From Paenibacillus tundrae (GTDB lineage Bacteria > Bacillota > Bacilli > Paenibacillales > Paenibacillaceae), in contig NZ_JAUSTI010000007.1 of assembly GCF_030812775.1 (NCBI RefSeq), forward strand, positions 1-64,000: a DNA stretch of 64,000 nt, written 5' to 3'. Position 1 is the first letter of the stretch. Each line of letters begins with the position of its first letter. Shown piece after piece: positions 46,019-55,771 of this stretch. Position numbers and translations under genes: made by a program. Below the pieces are notes generated by a model, which worked only from the letters and a program-made list of their open reading frames with translations, ran no database searches and had not been told where the DNA came from.

Positions 46019-46150
46019 GCCACACAAGCGCTCATCGGCACTCGTGTGGCGAAAAATAGAGATGACTCTCTATGAAAAATCCACATCTGATCATTTTATT
46101 ATTCTGTTCATCACGGTATCAGTATAAAAGCAAAGATTTGATCTTGTCAA
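46019..46150 (-). promoter_or_regulatory. Promoter and terminator-bearing leader of the DMT transporter
   Basis: On the minus strand TTGACA (46145-46150) and TATACT (46121-46126) have an 18-bp spacer. The roughly 125-base leader contains hairpin ATAGAGA/TCTCTAT (46056-46073) with T5, and then GCCACAC.../...GTGTGGC (46019-46050) with T6, only 20-30 bases before the start codon. A strong terminator inside a leader implies attenuation by a riboswitch, protein or ribosome. I could not match a known riboswitch class. Confidence 0.65.
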
Positions 46151-46320
46151 TAATCTGTTTATGAGATTTAAAAGGTGAACTCTAAGATATTTAGTTTGGA
46201 AGTCAGGTCTGTAGAAAATAATAACCTGGGTGATAGCGGAAACAGAATCATTTCATATATTAAATAAGGATTGTTTCATTGGGTTCATTACGAAAAGTCA
46301 ACCTCAATTTTAAAAAACGC

Positions 46321-46449
46321 TTGCATTTTTTAAAAAAATTGTTTTATTATTGTCCGCAAAGACAGCTTATACATTGATCCGGGTTGTAACTGTTTAATCA
46401 GGTAATACCATTTCTGGCCAGAAAAGACGTATATGAGCTGACTTTTTTT
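46321..46449 (+). promoter_or_regulatory. Promoter and LicT/SacT-type antiterminator target (RAT)
   Basis: TTGCAT (46321-46326) and TATTAT (46345-46350) form a possible promoter. The 29 bases at 46381-46409 begin GGGTTGTAACTG and end CAGGTAATACC, closely matching the ribonucleic antiterminator consensus (GGNTTGTNACTG...CAGGCAANACC). An inverted repeat and T7 (46443-46449) follow. BglG-family antiterminators bind this RNA when beta-glucosides are available. The antiterminator gene itself is not in the window. Confidence 0.75.
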
Positions 46450-46626
46450 GAAAAAATGTGATCTACTAACAGTTTGAAATCATGTATTGCGTTGAAGGAT
46501 GAATATCTTTTTTTAGGATACCATCTCGAATGCAAAAGACATTGATAGAAAACTTAAGAGCCAGTACAAGGACAAACAAACAATTTATTCTCTGATGTAA
46601 ATCACACCCAGAAAGGAAGAAAAGTC

Positions 46627-46953
46627 ATGAACTATGATCAATTGGCCAAAGAATTCTATCACGTGTTGGTAGTGTTGAAAACGTTAACAACCTCGGTCAT
46701 TGTATAACACGTTTGCATTTTCAATTGAAGACGAAGGCTTGGCCAAAACTGAAGAAATAAAAAATTTATCTGGTGTCATTACTGTTATGCAAAGTGGGGG
46801 GACAATATCAAGTAGTCATCGGAAATGAAGTTCCTGATGTATATAAAGCCGTTTCGAAATTAATTAGGAAATTGGTCTTCTGATAACGACGATGAGTCCA
46901 GTTCCGAGGATGACAAAACATCTAAAGGAAATATATTCAATCGCTTTATTGAC
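46627..46953 (+). pseudogene. Frameshifted EIIB domain of the beta-glucoside PTS permease
   Basis: The ATG at 46627 starts MNYDQLAKEF. After a frame change the next pieces are VGSVENVNNLGHCITRLHFQL (phosphorylated Cys in GHCITR), then LAKTEEIKNLSGVITVMQSGG, then QYQVVIGNEVPDVYKAVSKL. At least four frame changes separate these from the intact EIIC. A GGAAGAAAAG site precedes the ATG. A working permease needs this cysteine to phosphorylate the sugar. Confidence 0.85.
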
Positions 46954-48570
46954 ATGATCTCAGGTGTTTACCAACCATTACTTGGTCTATTGGCTGCTAC
47001 AGGTATGATCAAAGGATTCAATGAATTATTTATATCCTTTGGTTGGATTACAGAGTCATCTGGGACGTATCAGCTGCTGAAAGCTACCGGAGATTGCTTA
47101 TTTTACTTTTTCCCTATATTTCTAGGTTATACAGCAATGAAGAAGTTTGGTGGGTCACCATTTATTGGTATGGCAATAGGTGCATCTCTCGTATACCCAA
47201 CCTTATCTGGTTTAAGTAACGGAGAGTCGTTATTTGTTTTATATGGAGGAACCATTTTCGAATCTCCAATTCACATTACATTTTTGGGGATTCCCGTTAT
47301 CCTAATGTCGTACTCTTCATCAGTGATACCCATCATATTGGCTTCATTCTGTGCATCAAGGTTTGAGAAAGTACTAAAGAGAATTATCCCACGAGTGGTA
47401 AGAACATTCTTAGTCCCTTTTTTTATCATGCTTATCATCGTTCCAGTTACTTTTTTGATAATAGGTCCAATCTCTACATGGGCAGGAAATTTAATTGGTT
47501 CAGGAGCTACTGAAATATACGGATTAAGTCCTATTTTAACAGGTTTTATTATAGGATTTATGTGGCAGGTTTTAGTTATTTTTGGACTTCATTGGGGAAT
47601 CATTCCTATTGCATTGCTTAATATTGGTATTCTAGGGTCTGATCCGATAATGGCTCTTTCTTTTGCAGCTTCATTTGCGCAAATCGGTGCAGTACTAGCG
47701 GTTATAATTAAAACGAAAAACAAAAAAATGAAAGTGTTAGGTATACCTGCGTTTATTTCTGGAATTTTTGGTGTCACAGAACCAGCTATATATGGTTTGA
47801 CTTTGCCTTTGAAAAGACCTTTCATTATGAGTTGTATAGCTGGAGGAATTGGTGGAAGTCTTTTAGGATATGCCGGTTCAAAATTCTATATTCTTGGGGG
47901 ACTTGGAGTGTTTGGTTATCCCAATTATGTAAATAAAATAGCTGGTATTGATTTCACGTTTTATATGTCATTCATTGCTACGGGGGTAGCTTTTATATTT
48001 GGGTTTATTTTAACCTACTTAGTCGGTTTTAAAGACCCAGTTGAGGAGACCTCAAGTCCTATCACTGAAGAAAATGAAAATCTTACCGAGGAACATCAGT
48101 TTGATGACCAAGTGTTTGAAATTGCTAGTCCTTTGACAGGAACTGTAATTAAACTTCAGGAAATTAAGGATGAAACTTTCGCAGGGGAGCATATGGGCAA
48201 AGGAGTAGCCATCCGCCCGACGTCGGGTAGAGTCGTATCTCCTGTTAACGGTATAGTGCAAATTATTTACCGAACTAAACATGCCATTGGCCTGATCAGT
48301 GATGATGGAGTAGAGTTGCTCATTCATATTGGACAAGATACTGTTCAGTTGAAAGGCCAGTACTTTGAAGCATTTGTAAAGGATGGTGATCGGGTTCAGG
48401 TCGGTGATTTAATAGTAGAATTTGACTTGCAGGCAATTCAAGAAGCTGGCTATGAAACAGTAACTCCTATCATTATTACCAATACGTCCAACTATCAAGA
48501 TATAGCACAAAGTACAAATGACATTGTAAATGAAAAGGAACCGTTACTCAAAGTATTCGCACAAAATTAG
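46954..48570 (+). CDS. PTS beta-glucoside permease, EIICA part
   Basis: This 538-aa open frame carries the EIIC membrane domain (ISGVYQPLLGLLAATGMIKGF, GVTEPAIYGLTLPLKRPFI) and a C-terminal EIIA domain (FEIASPLTGTVIKL, KHAIGLISDDG, LLIHIGQDTVQL with the active His). It corresponds to EIIBCA proteins of about 620 aa, but the EIIB part upstream is frameshifted. The ATG at 46954 has no ribosome site, so the natural start was 46627 and the permease is probably inactive unless EIICA is made from an internal start and paired with another EIIB. The GH1 gene follows 15 bases later. Confidence 0.8.
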   Translation: MISGVYQPLLGLLAATGMIKGFNELFISFGWITESSGTYQLLKATGDCLFYFFPIFLGYTAMKKFGGSPFIGMAIGASLVYPTLSGLSNGESLFVLYGGTIFESPIHITFLGIPVILMSYSSSVIPIILASFCASRFEKVLKRIIPRVVRTFLVPFFIMLIIVPVTFLIIGPISTWAGNLIGSGATEIYGLSPILTGFIIGFMWQVLVIFGLHWGIIPIALLNIGILGSDPIMALSFAASFAQIGAVLAVIIKTKNKKMKVLGIPAFISGIFGVTEPAIYGLTLPLKRPFIMSCIAGGIGGSLLGYAGSKFYILGGLGVFGYPNYVNKIAGIDFTFYMSFIATGVAFIFGFILTYLVGFKDPVEETSSPITEENENLTEEHQFDDQVFEIASPLTGTVIKLQEIKDETFAGEHMGKGVAIRPTSGRVVSPVNGIVQIIYRTKHAIGLISDDGVELLIHIGQDTVQLKGQYFEAFVKDGDRVQVGDLIVEFDLQAIQEAGYETVTPIIITNTSNYQDIAQSTNDIVNEKEPLLKVFAQN

Positions 48571-50031
<1,461 letters not shown>

Positions 50032-50164
50032 TTTACGTGTGTTTTATTTAGATATAGGTTTTAAAACTAAGATATAGTCTATACTTGCTTTTGAAAGTTT
50101 AGTTCTTAGACTCTTTATAAAACATTAAACACAGCACATAAAAATGAGTATGGAGGATTAATGC

Positions 50165-50393
50165 ATGATAAAATGGGGAATTCTCGGAGCAGGTTATATT
50201 GCAACTCGCTTTGCCACTGCACTACAACACGAAGCAGAAAGTAAATTATATGCAATTAGCGGTCGTAATGAGTTGAAAATAGAAAAGTTCTCTGACAAAT
50301 TTGGTGTGGAAAAACAATATATATCACATGATGAGTTGTTATTAGATCCTGACGTTGATGCAATCTATCTAGCTTTACCAACATATTCCCATA
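50165..50393 (+). pseudogene. Truncated Gfo/Idh/MocA oxidoreductase
   Basis: The frame encodes the Rossmann start MIKWGILGAGYIATRFATAL, then YAISGRNELKIEKFSDKFG and DPDVDAIYLALPTYSH, the first 75 residues of an NAD(P)-dependent sugar oxidoreductase normally about 330 aa. It then runs into the dispersed repeat at 50381-50430 and stops at 50402-50404. GGAGGATTA precedes the ATG. It probably belonged to the glucoside operon. Confidence 0.85.
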
Positions 50394-50430
50394 GGAGTCG
50401 CTAATTTAGCGACTTTTTTATTTTATCGGG
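50381..50430 (+). repeat. Dispersed repeat, copy G, at the oxidoreductase break
   Basis: ACATATTCCCATAGGAGTCG then CTAATTTAGCGACTTTTTTA and TTTTATCGGG match copy B, sharing the exact 12 bases ACATATTCCCAT at 29052-29063. In the oxidoreductase frame those same bases still encode part of the conserved LPTYSH, so the junction sits in shared sequence. Confidence 0.7.
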
Positions 50431-51086
50431 AAATCTTAAATTCGGCAATACAGTGATAGAATGGGAGCGAGTATGCTCAAGTCGTATAGCTGACGATATC
50501 CGGAATTAACTTACTGATGACCAGAAGGTTTCATATATACATATGTACAAAATACGAGTTTTGTGAAACAGTATTCAACAAAATGAAATGCAAGTTCGCG
50601 TTATTCTTATATTTCTATTTCTTAGACTGTGCTTTCAGTTGTTTGTCTTCGTTCTTCGTATTTAATGATTTCTGATCGATACTGATATTTTCTTATTTTC
50701 TTTATTAATTTCATGCATTTCATTCATTCCTTATCATCAGCATTTTATAAGTTCATCTAAATTTATATTTATATTTTACGCACTTATCCAAATCTGATTT
50801 TAGACTGGTCAATACTGTTCAATGTATTCGATCTTATCGATATTATCCATCCATAATCGTTTTTTACAACATCGATCGTCATCCATTAAGTCTGAAGTTT
50901 CGTTCGTTATATATGGATAAATGTGTCTATTTGTATATATAACCCTCGTGATTATTCTCATTTTATATGGTTAAATATGCTAACGGTATTCCATACATAT
51001 TACTTTCTTCTATTTCACCTTATGTTATACGTACTCATTCAACTTTCTTATATAGTAATTTGCAACCTCCCTTCTACGTAACTATC
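50431..51086. other. AT-rich region without recognisable genes
   Basis: About 650 bases with very low GC, pyrimidine-rich on the plus strand. No frame with a ribosome site, tRNA or hairpin array was recognised on either strand. It may be deeply decayed remainder of the oxidoreductase operon. Confidence 0.4.
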
Positions 51087-51527
51087 TTAACTTAAAGGAT
51101 TTTTATGCCACTTATCATTGCCCATTATTCTATCCACAATGTGATACGCCTCCCACACAGCAGCAATTTCTAAGCCTTCGCATTCCTGCCAACTCGAATG
51201 CCGCATTTCTCCCTTATGGTACAACGAATATTCACCTGACAACTGGTCAATGACGCACATCGGAGGTGGCCAGGCTTCTTCTTCGTTTGCAAACGGACGG
51301 TGATCAACGACAGGCCATTGACCTGACTTCAATACATCATCGTATACACCTACTACAAATTGATAATCCTCTTCCTGAGGTGTGTCATCATGCGAACTCC
51401 CAATGTAACTATAAATGGCGATACATGCATCCTTAAAACTTCTCCCAAAAGCAACTTTGCCGTTAGGCAAATTGATGGCATATACATCTCCAAGTTTTAT
51501 TCTCCTGCGTTTTATACTTTTCATCAT
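51087..51527 (-). CDS. Imm26-like immunity protein
   Basis: The 146-aa protein has IKLGDVYAINLPNGKVAFGRSF near the start, YQFVVGVYDDVLKSGQWPVVD and a mixed beta C-terminus with SGEYSLYHKGEMRHSSWQE. The order resembles the Imm26 immunity family of polymorphic toxin systems. No toxin gene is adjacent; the neighbours are a NAD(P)-binding protein and the MerR unit. Orphan immunity genes are common as protection against rival strains. Family call moderately sure. Confidence 0.55.
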   Translation of the reverse strand: MMKSIKRRRIKLGDVYAINLPNGKVAFGRSFKDACIAIYSYIGSSHDDTPQEEDYQFVVGVYDDVLKSGQWPVVDHRPFANEEEAWPPPMCVIDQLSGEYSLYHKGEMRHSSWQECEGLEIAAVWEAYHIVDRIMGNDKWHKNPLS

Positions 51528-51548
51528 TCGATCGCCCTTTCTATAGCA

Positions 51549-52169
51549 TCAATAAGAAATACCCACACGAGACCTAATATAAGATTGATCTCTGATCTGC
51601 TTGTAAGCGAATTCTGCTGTATCCATAACTGATATTTCCACGCCCCCTTCAGGCAATACATCGCGCTCTACCCGATACGTGCCAATACGTTCTCCGTCTG
51701 GCAAATACGTAGGACACACGATCGTCCAATCCAGCGTAGATTGTTGAAGCAATGTATATACACGATGATGCTCTTCTGCTGCACGGGTTGACTTCCGTTT
51801 AGATTCACTTGATTGATAGCGGAGAAGCTCCGGAGAGATTCTACTTTGCAGAATGCCTGCGGTTCCGATCGTAATGATTCGTTGTACACCTTCTTTGTAC
51901 ATACCTTCAATGAGCAATGGCATACTCTCCGACAGCGTTGTTGTTCCATCTGTATTTAATGCACTAATCACGACATCTGTACCTTTGATAGCCTGCTCAA
52001 GATCCGCTTGATTCAATGCATTACCTGCAACGATAGTAAGATTAAGATCCTCAAGCTGTAACTTATCTGGGCTCCGAACTAATGCAGTGACATGGTGTCC
52101 ATCCATAAGCGCTAGTTCAAGGATATTCCTTCCTACTCGCCCAGTTGCTCCTAGAATTAATATGTGCAT
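51549..52169 (-). CDS. NAD(P)-binding oxidoreductase (atypical SDR)
   Basis: The 206-aa protein has the dinucleotide motif GATGRVGRNILE, ALVRSPDKL and a GTDVVISAL strand. It has no classical YxxxK catalytic pair. This matches the BVR-B/NmrA-like atypical SDR group, which reduce flavins or act as redox sensors. GGAGG lies just before the ATG. It follows the GAP-family gene on the same strand with a 69-base gap, so membership of the MerR-controlled unit is possible but not shown. Confidence 0.8.
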   Translation of the reverse strand: MHILILGATGRVGRNILELALMDGHHVTALVRSPDKLQLEDLNLTIVAGNALNQADLEQAIKGTDVVISALNTDGTTTLSESMPLLIEGMYKEGVQRIITIGTAGILQSRISPELLRYQSSESKRKSTRAAEEHHRVYTLLQQSTLDWTIVCPTYLPDGERIGTYRVERDVLPEGGVEISVMDTAEFAYKQIRDQSYIRSRVGISY

Positions 52170-52238
52170 AAAATAAAACCTCCTGAATTCTGACTAGATA
52201 CTAATACAAAACAACTATTATCGATTCTTATGGCCAAC

Positions 52239-52895
52239 TTATAGATAATCAACACTATAGAAGATCAAAACCAATCCGACAATACACATTACCCAGGATA
52301 CTACAGAACTAGAACTTTTAGAAAAATAACGATGAAGGTATTCTAGAGGCTTTCGCATTCTAGTTTCAAGCCAGATATATAAAGCATATAACAAAATTGG
52401 AAGTAAGATCATAATGATATTGTATGCTAATAATATTGGAATCCACTCGTACCACACTAACGCTGAATTCGTCATTAGCGCAATCGCAGTAAAGTATGGT
52501 AAAGCGGTGCCTATTTCCACAATAGTTGTCGTCACTCCAAGCATAACCATGGATGATTTGGTTCTGCCTTTCATGAGTACACCGGATGTTTGCTTTTTCT
52601 TTGGAACATAGAAGCTCCAGACAAACAAAATGCCTCCTATACTAAAAATAATCCAACTAACAACACGGTTCTGTATAAACGATGAGAACATATCAAAGAG
52701 AAAGCCAAATCCTAATTTAATCGCAACACCTGCTCCAAAATAACATCCAACGATCGTGAATAAATAGATTATTAATCTAGATCCTAATTTATTCTTTTCC
52801 GTCAGAATCAAATACACAGTCACGCCTAAAGTCGCTGGACTCAAGGTATCGAGCAACGACAATCCGCCGATAAACCATAATAGTTCAGTACTCAT
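52239..52895 (-). CDS. GAP-family (LysE-like) membrane protein
   Basis: The 218-aa protein has six membrane helices: LSLLDTLSPATLGVTVYLIL at the start, IIYLFTIVGCYFGAGVAIKLG, and MVMLGVTTTIVEIGTALPYFTAIALM, with a cytosolic loop rich in Lys. The layout fits the GAP/Sap family, related to LysE exporters and to proteins that translocate lipids in mycobacteria. Its start overlaps the MerR stop by 4 bases, so the two are translationally coupled. AGGAGGGG precedes the ATG. Cargo is unknown. Confidence 0.75.
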   Translation of the reverse strand: MSTELLWFIGGLSLLDTLSPATLGVTVYLILTEKNKLGSRLIIYLFTIVGCYFGAGVAIKLGFGFLFDMFSSFIQNRVVSWIIFSIGGILFVWSFYVPKKKQTSGVLMKGRTKSSMVMLGVTTTIVEIGTALPYFTAIALMTNSALVWYEWIPILLAYNIIMILLPILLYALYIWLETRMRKPLEYLHRYFSKSSSSVVSWVMCIVGLVLIFYSVDYL

Positions 52896-53665
52896 GTATC
52901 CCCTCCTGTATCAATACTTGATTGAGACTTCATGAAGATGTTATACGCCTGCTCCATGTATTCGAGGACTTCCGCATCTATAGGATATAATCCAAGCTGT
53001 TCGGATTCTGTTGGAGATTTGCGCATCTCCCATAGTTTGTCTAAGAAAGCATCTTCGCCCTTGTACTCTGCTTGCTGTTTCTCTAACATTCTGCGAATTA
53101 CGTTTTGCACACATCCAGATGATAACGGTTTTTGGCTTGTATGATATTTGGTAATCATGCCAATCAGACCAATCCACTCCATAGACTCCGGGTTATCTGC
53201 ATTCATTTTTGGTAGTTTGTCCCATAAATGCAGTTCGGCTTCATCAAATGTCTGTTCTTTAAATCGCTCGAAATTGCGTTTATCCTGCATAGTTAACTTG
53301 ATTAGATTCTGAATGACTTGTTCTTGATCTCCCTTCTCTAAGGCTAGCCCGCTTATGACAGTACGTAGTAGTTGCTCCATTTCCTTTATTCTTGATCTTT
53401 CGTTTGTAATATACGTTAGCTGTTTAACTAACCCCGCAGTCCAGTTCCACTCCGAATCGGTCAACATCATTTTGATATCCGAGAGGCTATACCCCATGCT
53501 TTTGTAAAACTGGATTTCCTGCAGTTTCTGGAGATCTTCTTCCGTATATAATCGATGTCCTCCCCCCGTTTTGGATGAAGAGATCAGCAGCTCAATTTGC
53601 TCGTAATATCTTAGTGTTCTAACCGTAATGTTCGTCTGTTCCGCCAATTCTTTAATATGTATCAT
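52892..53665 (-). CDS. MerR family regulator with TipAS-like C-terminal domain
   Basis: The 257-aa protein has a MerR DNA-binding domain (IHIKELAEQTNITVRTLRYYEQIELL, HRLYTEEDLQKLQEIQFYKSMGYSLSDI), a coiled coil, and a helical C-terminal half resembling the antibiotic-binding TipAS domain (FDEAELHLWDKLPKM, LDKLWEMRKSPTESEQLGLYPI, LEYMEQAYNIF). TipA-like regulators bind amphipathic drugs. It lies in one unit with a 46-aa peptide and the GAP protein. Both promoters of the divergent region upstream have 19-bp spacers, so I infer it controls itself and the lipoprotein at 54039. Confidence 0.88.
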   Translation of the reverse strand: MIHIKELAEQTNITVRTLRYYEQIELLISSSKTGGGHRLYTEEDLQKLQEIQFYKSMGYSLSDIKMMLTDSEWNWTAGLVKQLTYITNERSRIKEMEQLLRTVISGLALEKGDQEQVIQNLIKLTMQDKRNFERFKEQTFDEAELHLWDKLPKMNADNPESMEWIGLIGMITKYHTSQKPLSSGCVQNVIRRMLEKQQAEYKGEDAFLDKLWEMRKSPTESEQLGLYPIDAEVLEYMEQAYNIFMKSQSSIDTGGDT

Positions 53666-53689
53666 TTGGTCTCCCTTCCTCTTCTCTTT

Positions 53690-53830
53690 TTATCTTTTAG
53701 TTATAGCGAATTTAATCAGATATCCTGCTCCCAAACCTATAACTACCATAGGTAGTGGATTATCAATCATCAGACCGATTCCCCCACCTACGATAACACA
53801 TCCATATATGATCATATCTTCTTTTTTCAT
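53690..53830 (-). CDS. 46-residue membrane peptide, first gene of the MerR operon
   Basis: The frame encodes MKKEDMIIYGCVIVGGGIGL, MIDNPLPMVVIGLGAGYLIK and FAITKR, two short Gly-rich hydrophobic segments with basic ends. AAAGGGGAGAG precedes the ATG at 53830. It lies 24 bases before the MerR start and directly behind the MerR-type promoter. Its resemblance to small YtxH- or Gly-zipper-like peptides is superficial. Function unknown. Confidence 0.7.
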   Translation of the reverse strand: MKKEDMIIYGCVIVGGGIGLMIDNPLPMVVIGLGAGYLIKFAITKR

Positions 53831-53887
53831 GTTTTCTCTCCCCTTTATAGTGATGTCATTTTTATAAACTGACTACGAATATTGCAA

Positions 53888-53918
53888 ATTATACTAGATG
53901 ACGTTACGTCACTTTCAA
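53888..53918 (-). promoter_or_regulatory. MerR-type promoter of the peptide-merR-GAP operon
   Basis: On the minus strand TTGAAA (53913-53918) and TATAAT (53888-53893) are exactly 19 bp apart. The spacer contains GTGACGTAACGTCA, whose TGACGTTACGTCA form (53899-53911) is palindromic about its central base. Confidence 0.85.
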
Positions 53919-53978
53919 GGGGTATTGTATATTTTTCTAATGATTAGATTGTGTTTATCCATTGATTTAGTTTAGGGT

Positions 53979-54009
53979 TTGCAAGTGACGTTACGTAATG
54001 CATTACAAT
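53979..54009 (+). promoter_or_regulatory. MerR-type promoter of the DUF4097-like lipoprotein gene
   Basis: TTGCAA (53979-53984) and TACAAT (54004-54009) are exactly 19 bp apart with GTGACGTTACGTAA in the spacer. This core is at the same distance from the -35 as in the opposing promoter. Confidence 0.85.
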
Positions 54010-54038
54010 CAGGAGTAATCATGAAATGAGGTGGAATC

Positions 54039-54713
54039 ATGAAACAGAAGAAGCCATGGCTTGTCTTATTGTTGATGCTAAGTTTGATAAGCTTAATAAG
54101 TGCCTGTAGTACATATGAAACAGAGGAAAACAGGCGTAGCTCACTAAATGGAATCGAAACCATTTATATCAATCATGGCAGCACCACAGTGAACCTCCAT
54201 CCTGGTGAGACAGATGAATTGCAGACTTCCTTTGTTTCCAACGACAACGGGCCAGGAGTCAATATCGACACAACCAAGAATCAGCTTAAACTATCTATGA
54301 AGAGCGATATCAGACGTTTATTCAACATCGGAGCAATGCCCACACTACATGTGTATATTCCCTCCGGATATAAGGGCAAAGTCGTAGTGGATGGTTCATC
54401 TGGCCGAGTTAATGTAACGGATCTGGAGGTCATAGAACTTGATATTAGAGGAAAAAGCGGTAATGTATCCATGGATCTTCTCGATATCAAAACCAATATT
54501 AACGTTTCAGTCTCCAGTGGGAATGTAAACTTGAACGTGAGAAACAAAGATACCGATGCGAACTGGCTACTTCAATCTAATAGTGGCAAGCGTTCTGTTG
54601 CTTTTACGTTAGATCATCATAGCTCCACGAGAAAAAAGACTTCAGGGCAGACAGGCAAGGGATCATTCATAGTAGACATTTCAACTTCATCAGGCAATAT
54701 CCGTATTGACTAG
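54039..54713 (+). CDS. DUF4097-like lipoprotein
   Basis: The 224-aa lipoprotein has a signal peptide ending in the lipobox LISAC (Cys23). The rest is a right-handed beta structure with repeated short strands (TLHVYIPSGYKGKVVVDGSSG, LDIRGKSGNVSMDLLDIKTN, VSVSSGNVNLNV, ISTSSGNIRID), as in DUF4097 adhesin-like proteins. These are often paired with envelope-stress regulators. AGGTGGAATC precedes the ATG. It stands divergent from the MerR operon and shares its promoter type, so it probably responds to the same signal at the outer face of the membrane. Confidence 0.8.
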   Translation: MKQKKPWLVLLLMLSLISLISACSTYETEENRRSSLNGIETIYINHGSTTVNLHPGETDELQTSFVSNDNGPGVNIDTTKNQLKLSMKSDIRRLFNIGAMPTLHVYIPSGYKGKVVVDGSSGRVNVTDLEVIELDIRGKSGNVSMDLLDIKTNINVSVSSGNVNLNVRNKDTDANWLLQSNSGKRSVAFTLDHHSSTRKKTSGQTGKGSFIVDISTSSGNIRID

Positions 54714-54731
54714 GAGTAAAAGAAAGACGCG

Positions 54732-54776
54732 TAAGCCCGAATGATCTGAGTTCATCACTACAGCACTCGGGCTTTG
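54732..54776 (+). terminator. Terminator after the lipoprotein gene
   Basis: AAGCCCGA and TCGGGCTT form the stem, followed by a short T run. Confidence 0.65.
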
Positions 54777-54813
54777 ATATACGCTAACAATCGCTTTATA
54801 TCAGCCAAACAGC

Positions 54814-54841
54814 AAAAAGCCGATTCCTGAACGGAATCGAC
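54814..54841 (-). terminator. Terminator after map
   Basis: On the minus strand TCGATTCC-GTTCA-GGAATCGG is followed by CTTTTTG, a good intrinsic terminator. Confidence 0.75.
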
Positions 54842-54879
54842 CTTATATATCATCAAACATAGATATGCTACTGAAGATA

Positions 54880-55623
<744 letters not shown>

Positions 55624-55771
55624 TCAGACCTCACTATCTTTTATCATCATTTTCATCATTATATGTTATTGGCTTAACTCAGGTAATGTCACCCAAACAC
55701 CGCATTAAACAATCATATCGAATGGGGCAATGCTTCGCAACTTTTTTATAAAGGTTATGTGTTATTAAAGG

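Noticed and set aside
46050..46114. Leader peptide in the DMT leader (MIRCGFFIESHLYFSPHECR)
   Set aside because: The frame exists and ends in the terminator stem, but it lacks a ribosome site and has no run of a telling amino acid.
50431..51086. Possible RNA gene or origin in the AT-rich gap
   Set aside because: No DnaA-box cluster, tRNA-like fold or conserved hairpin could be made out; it reads as decayed sequence.
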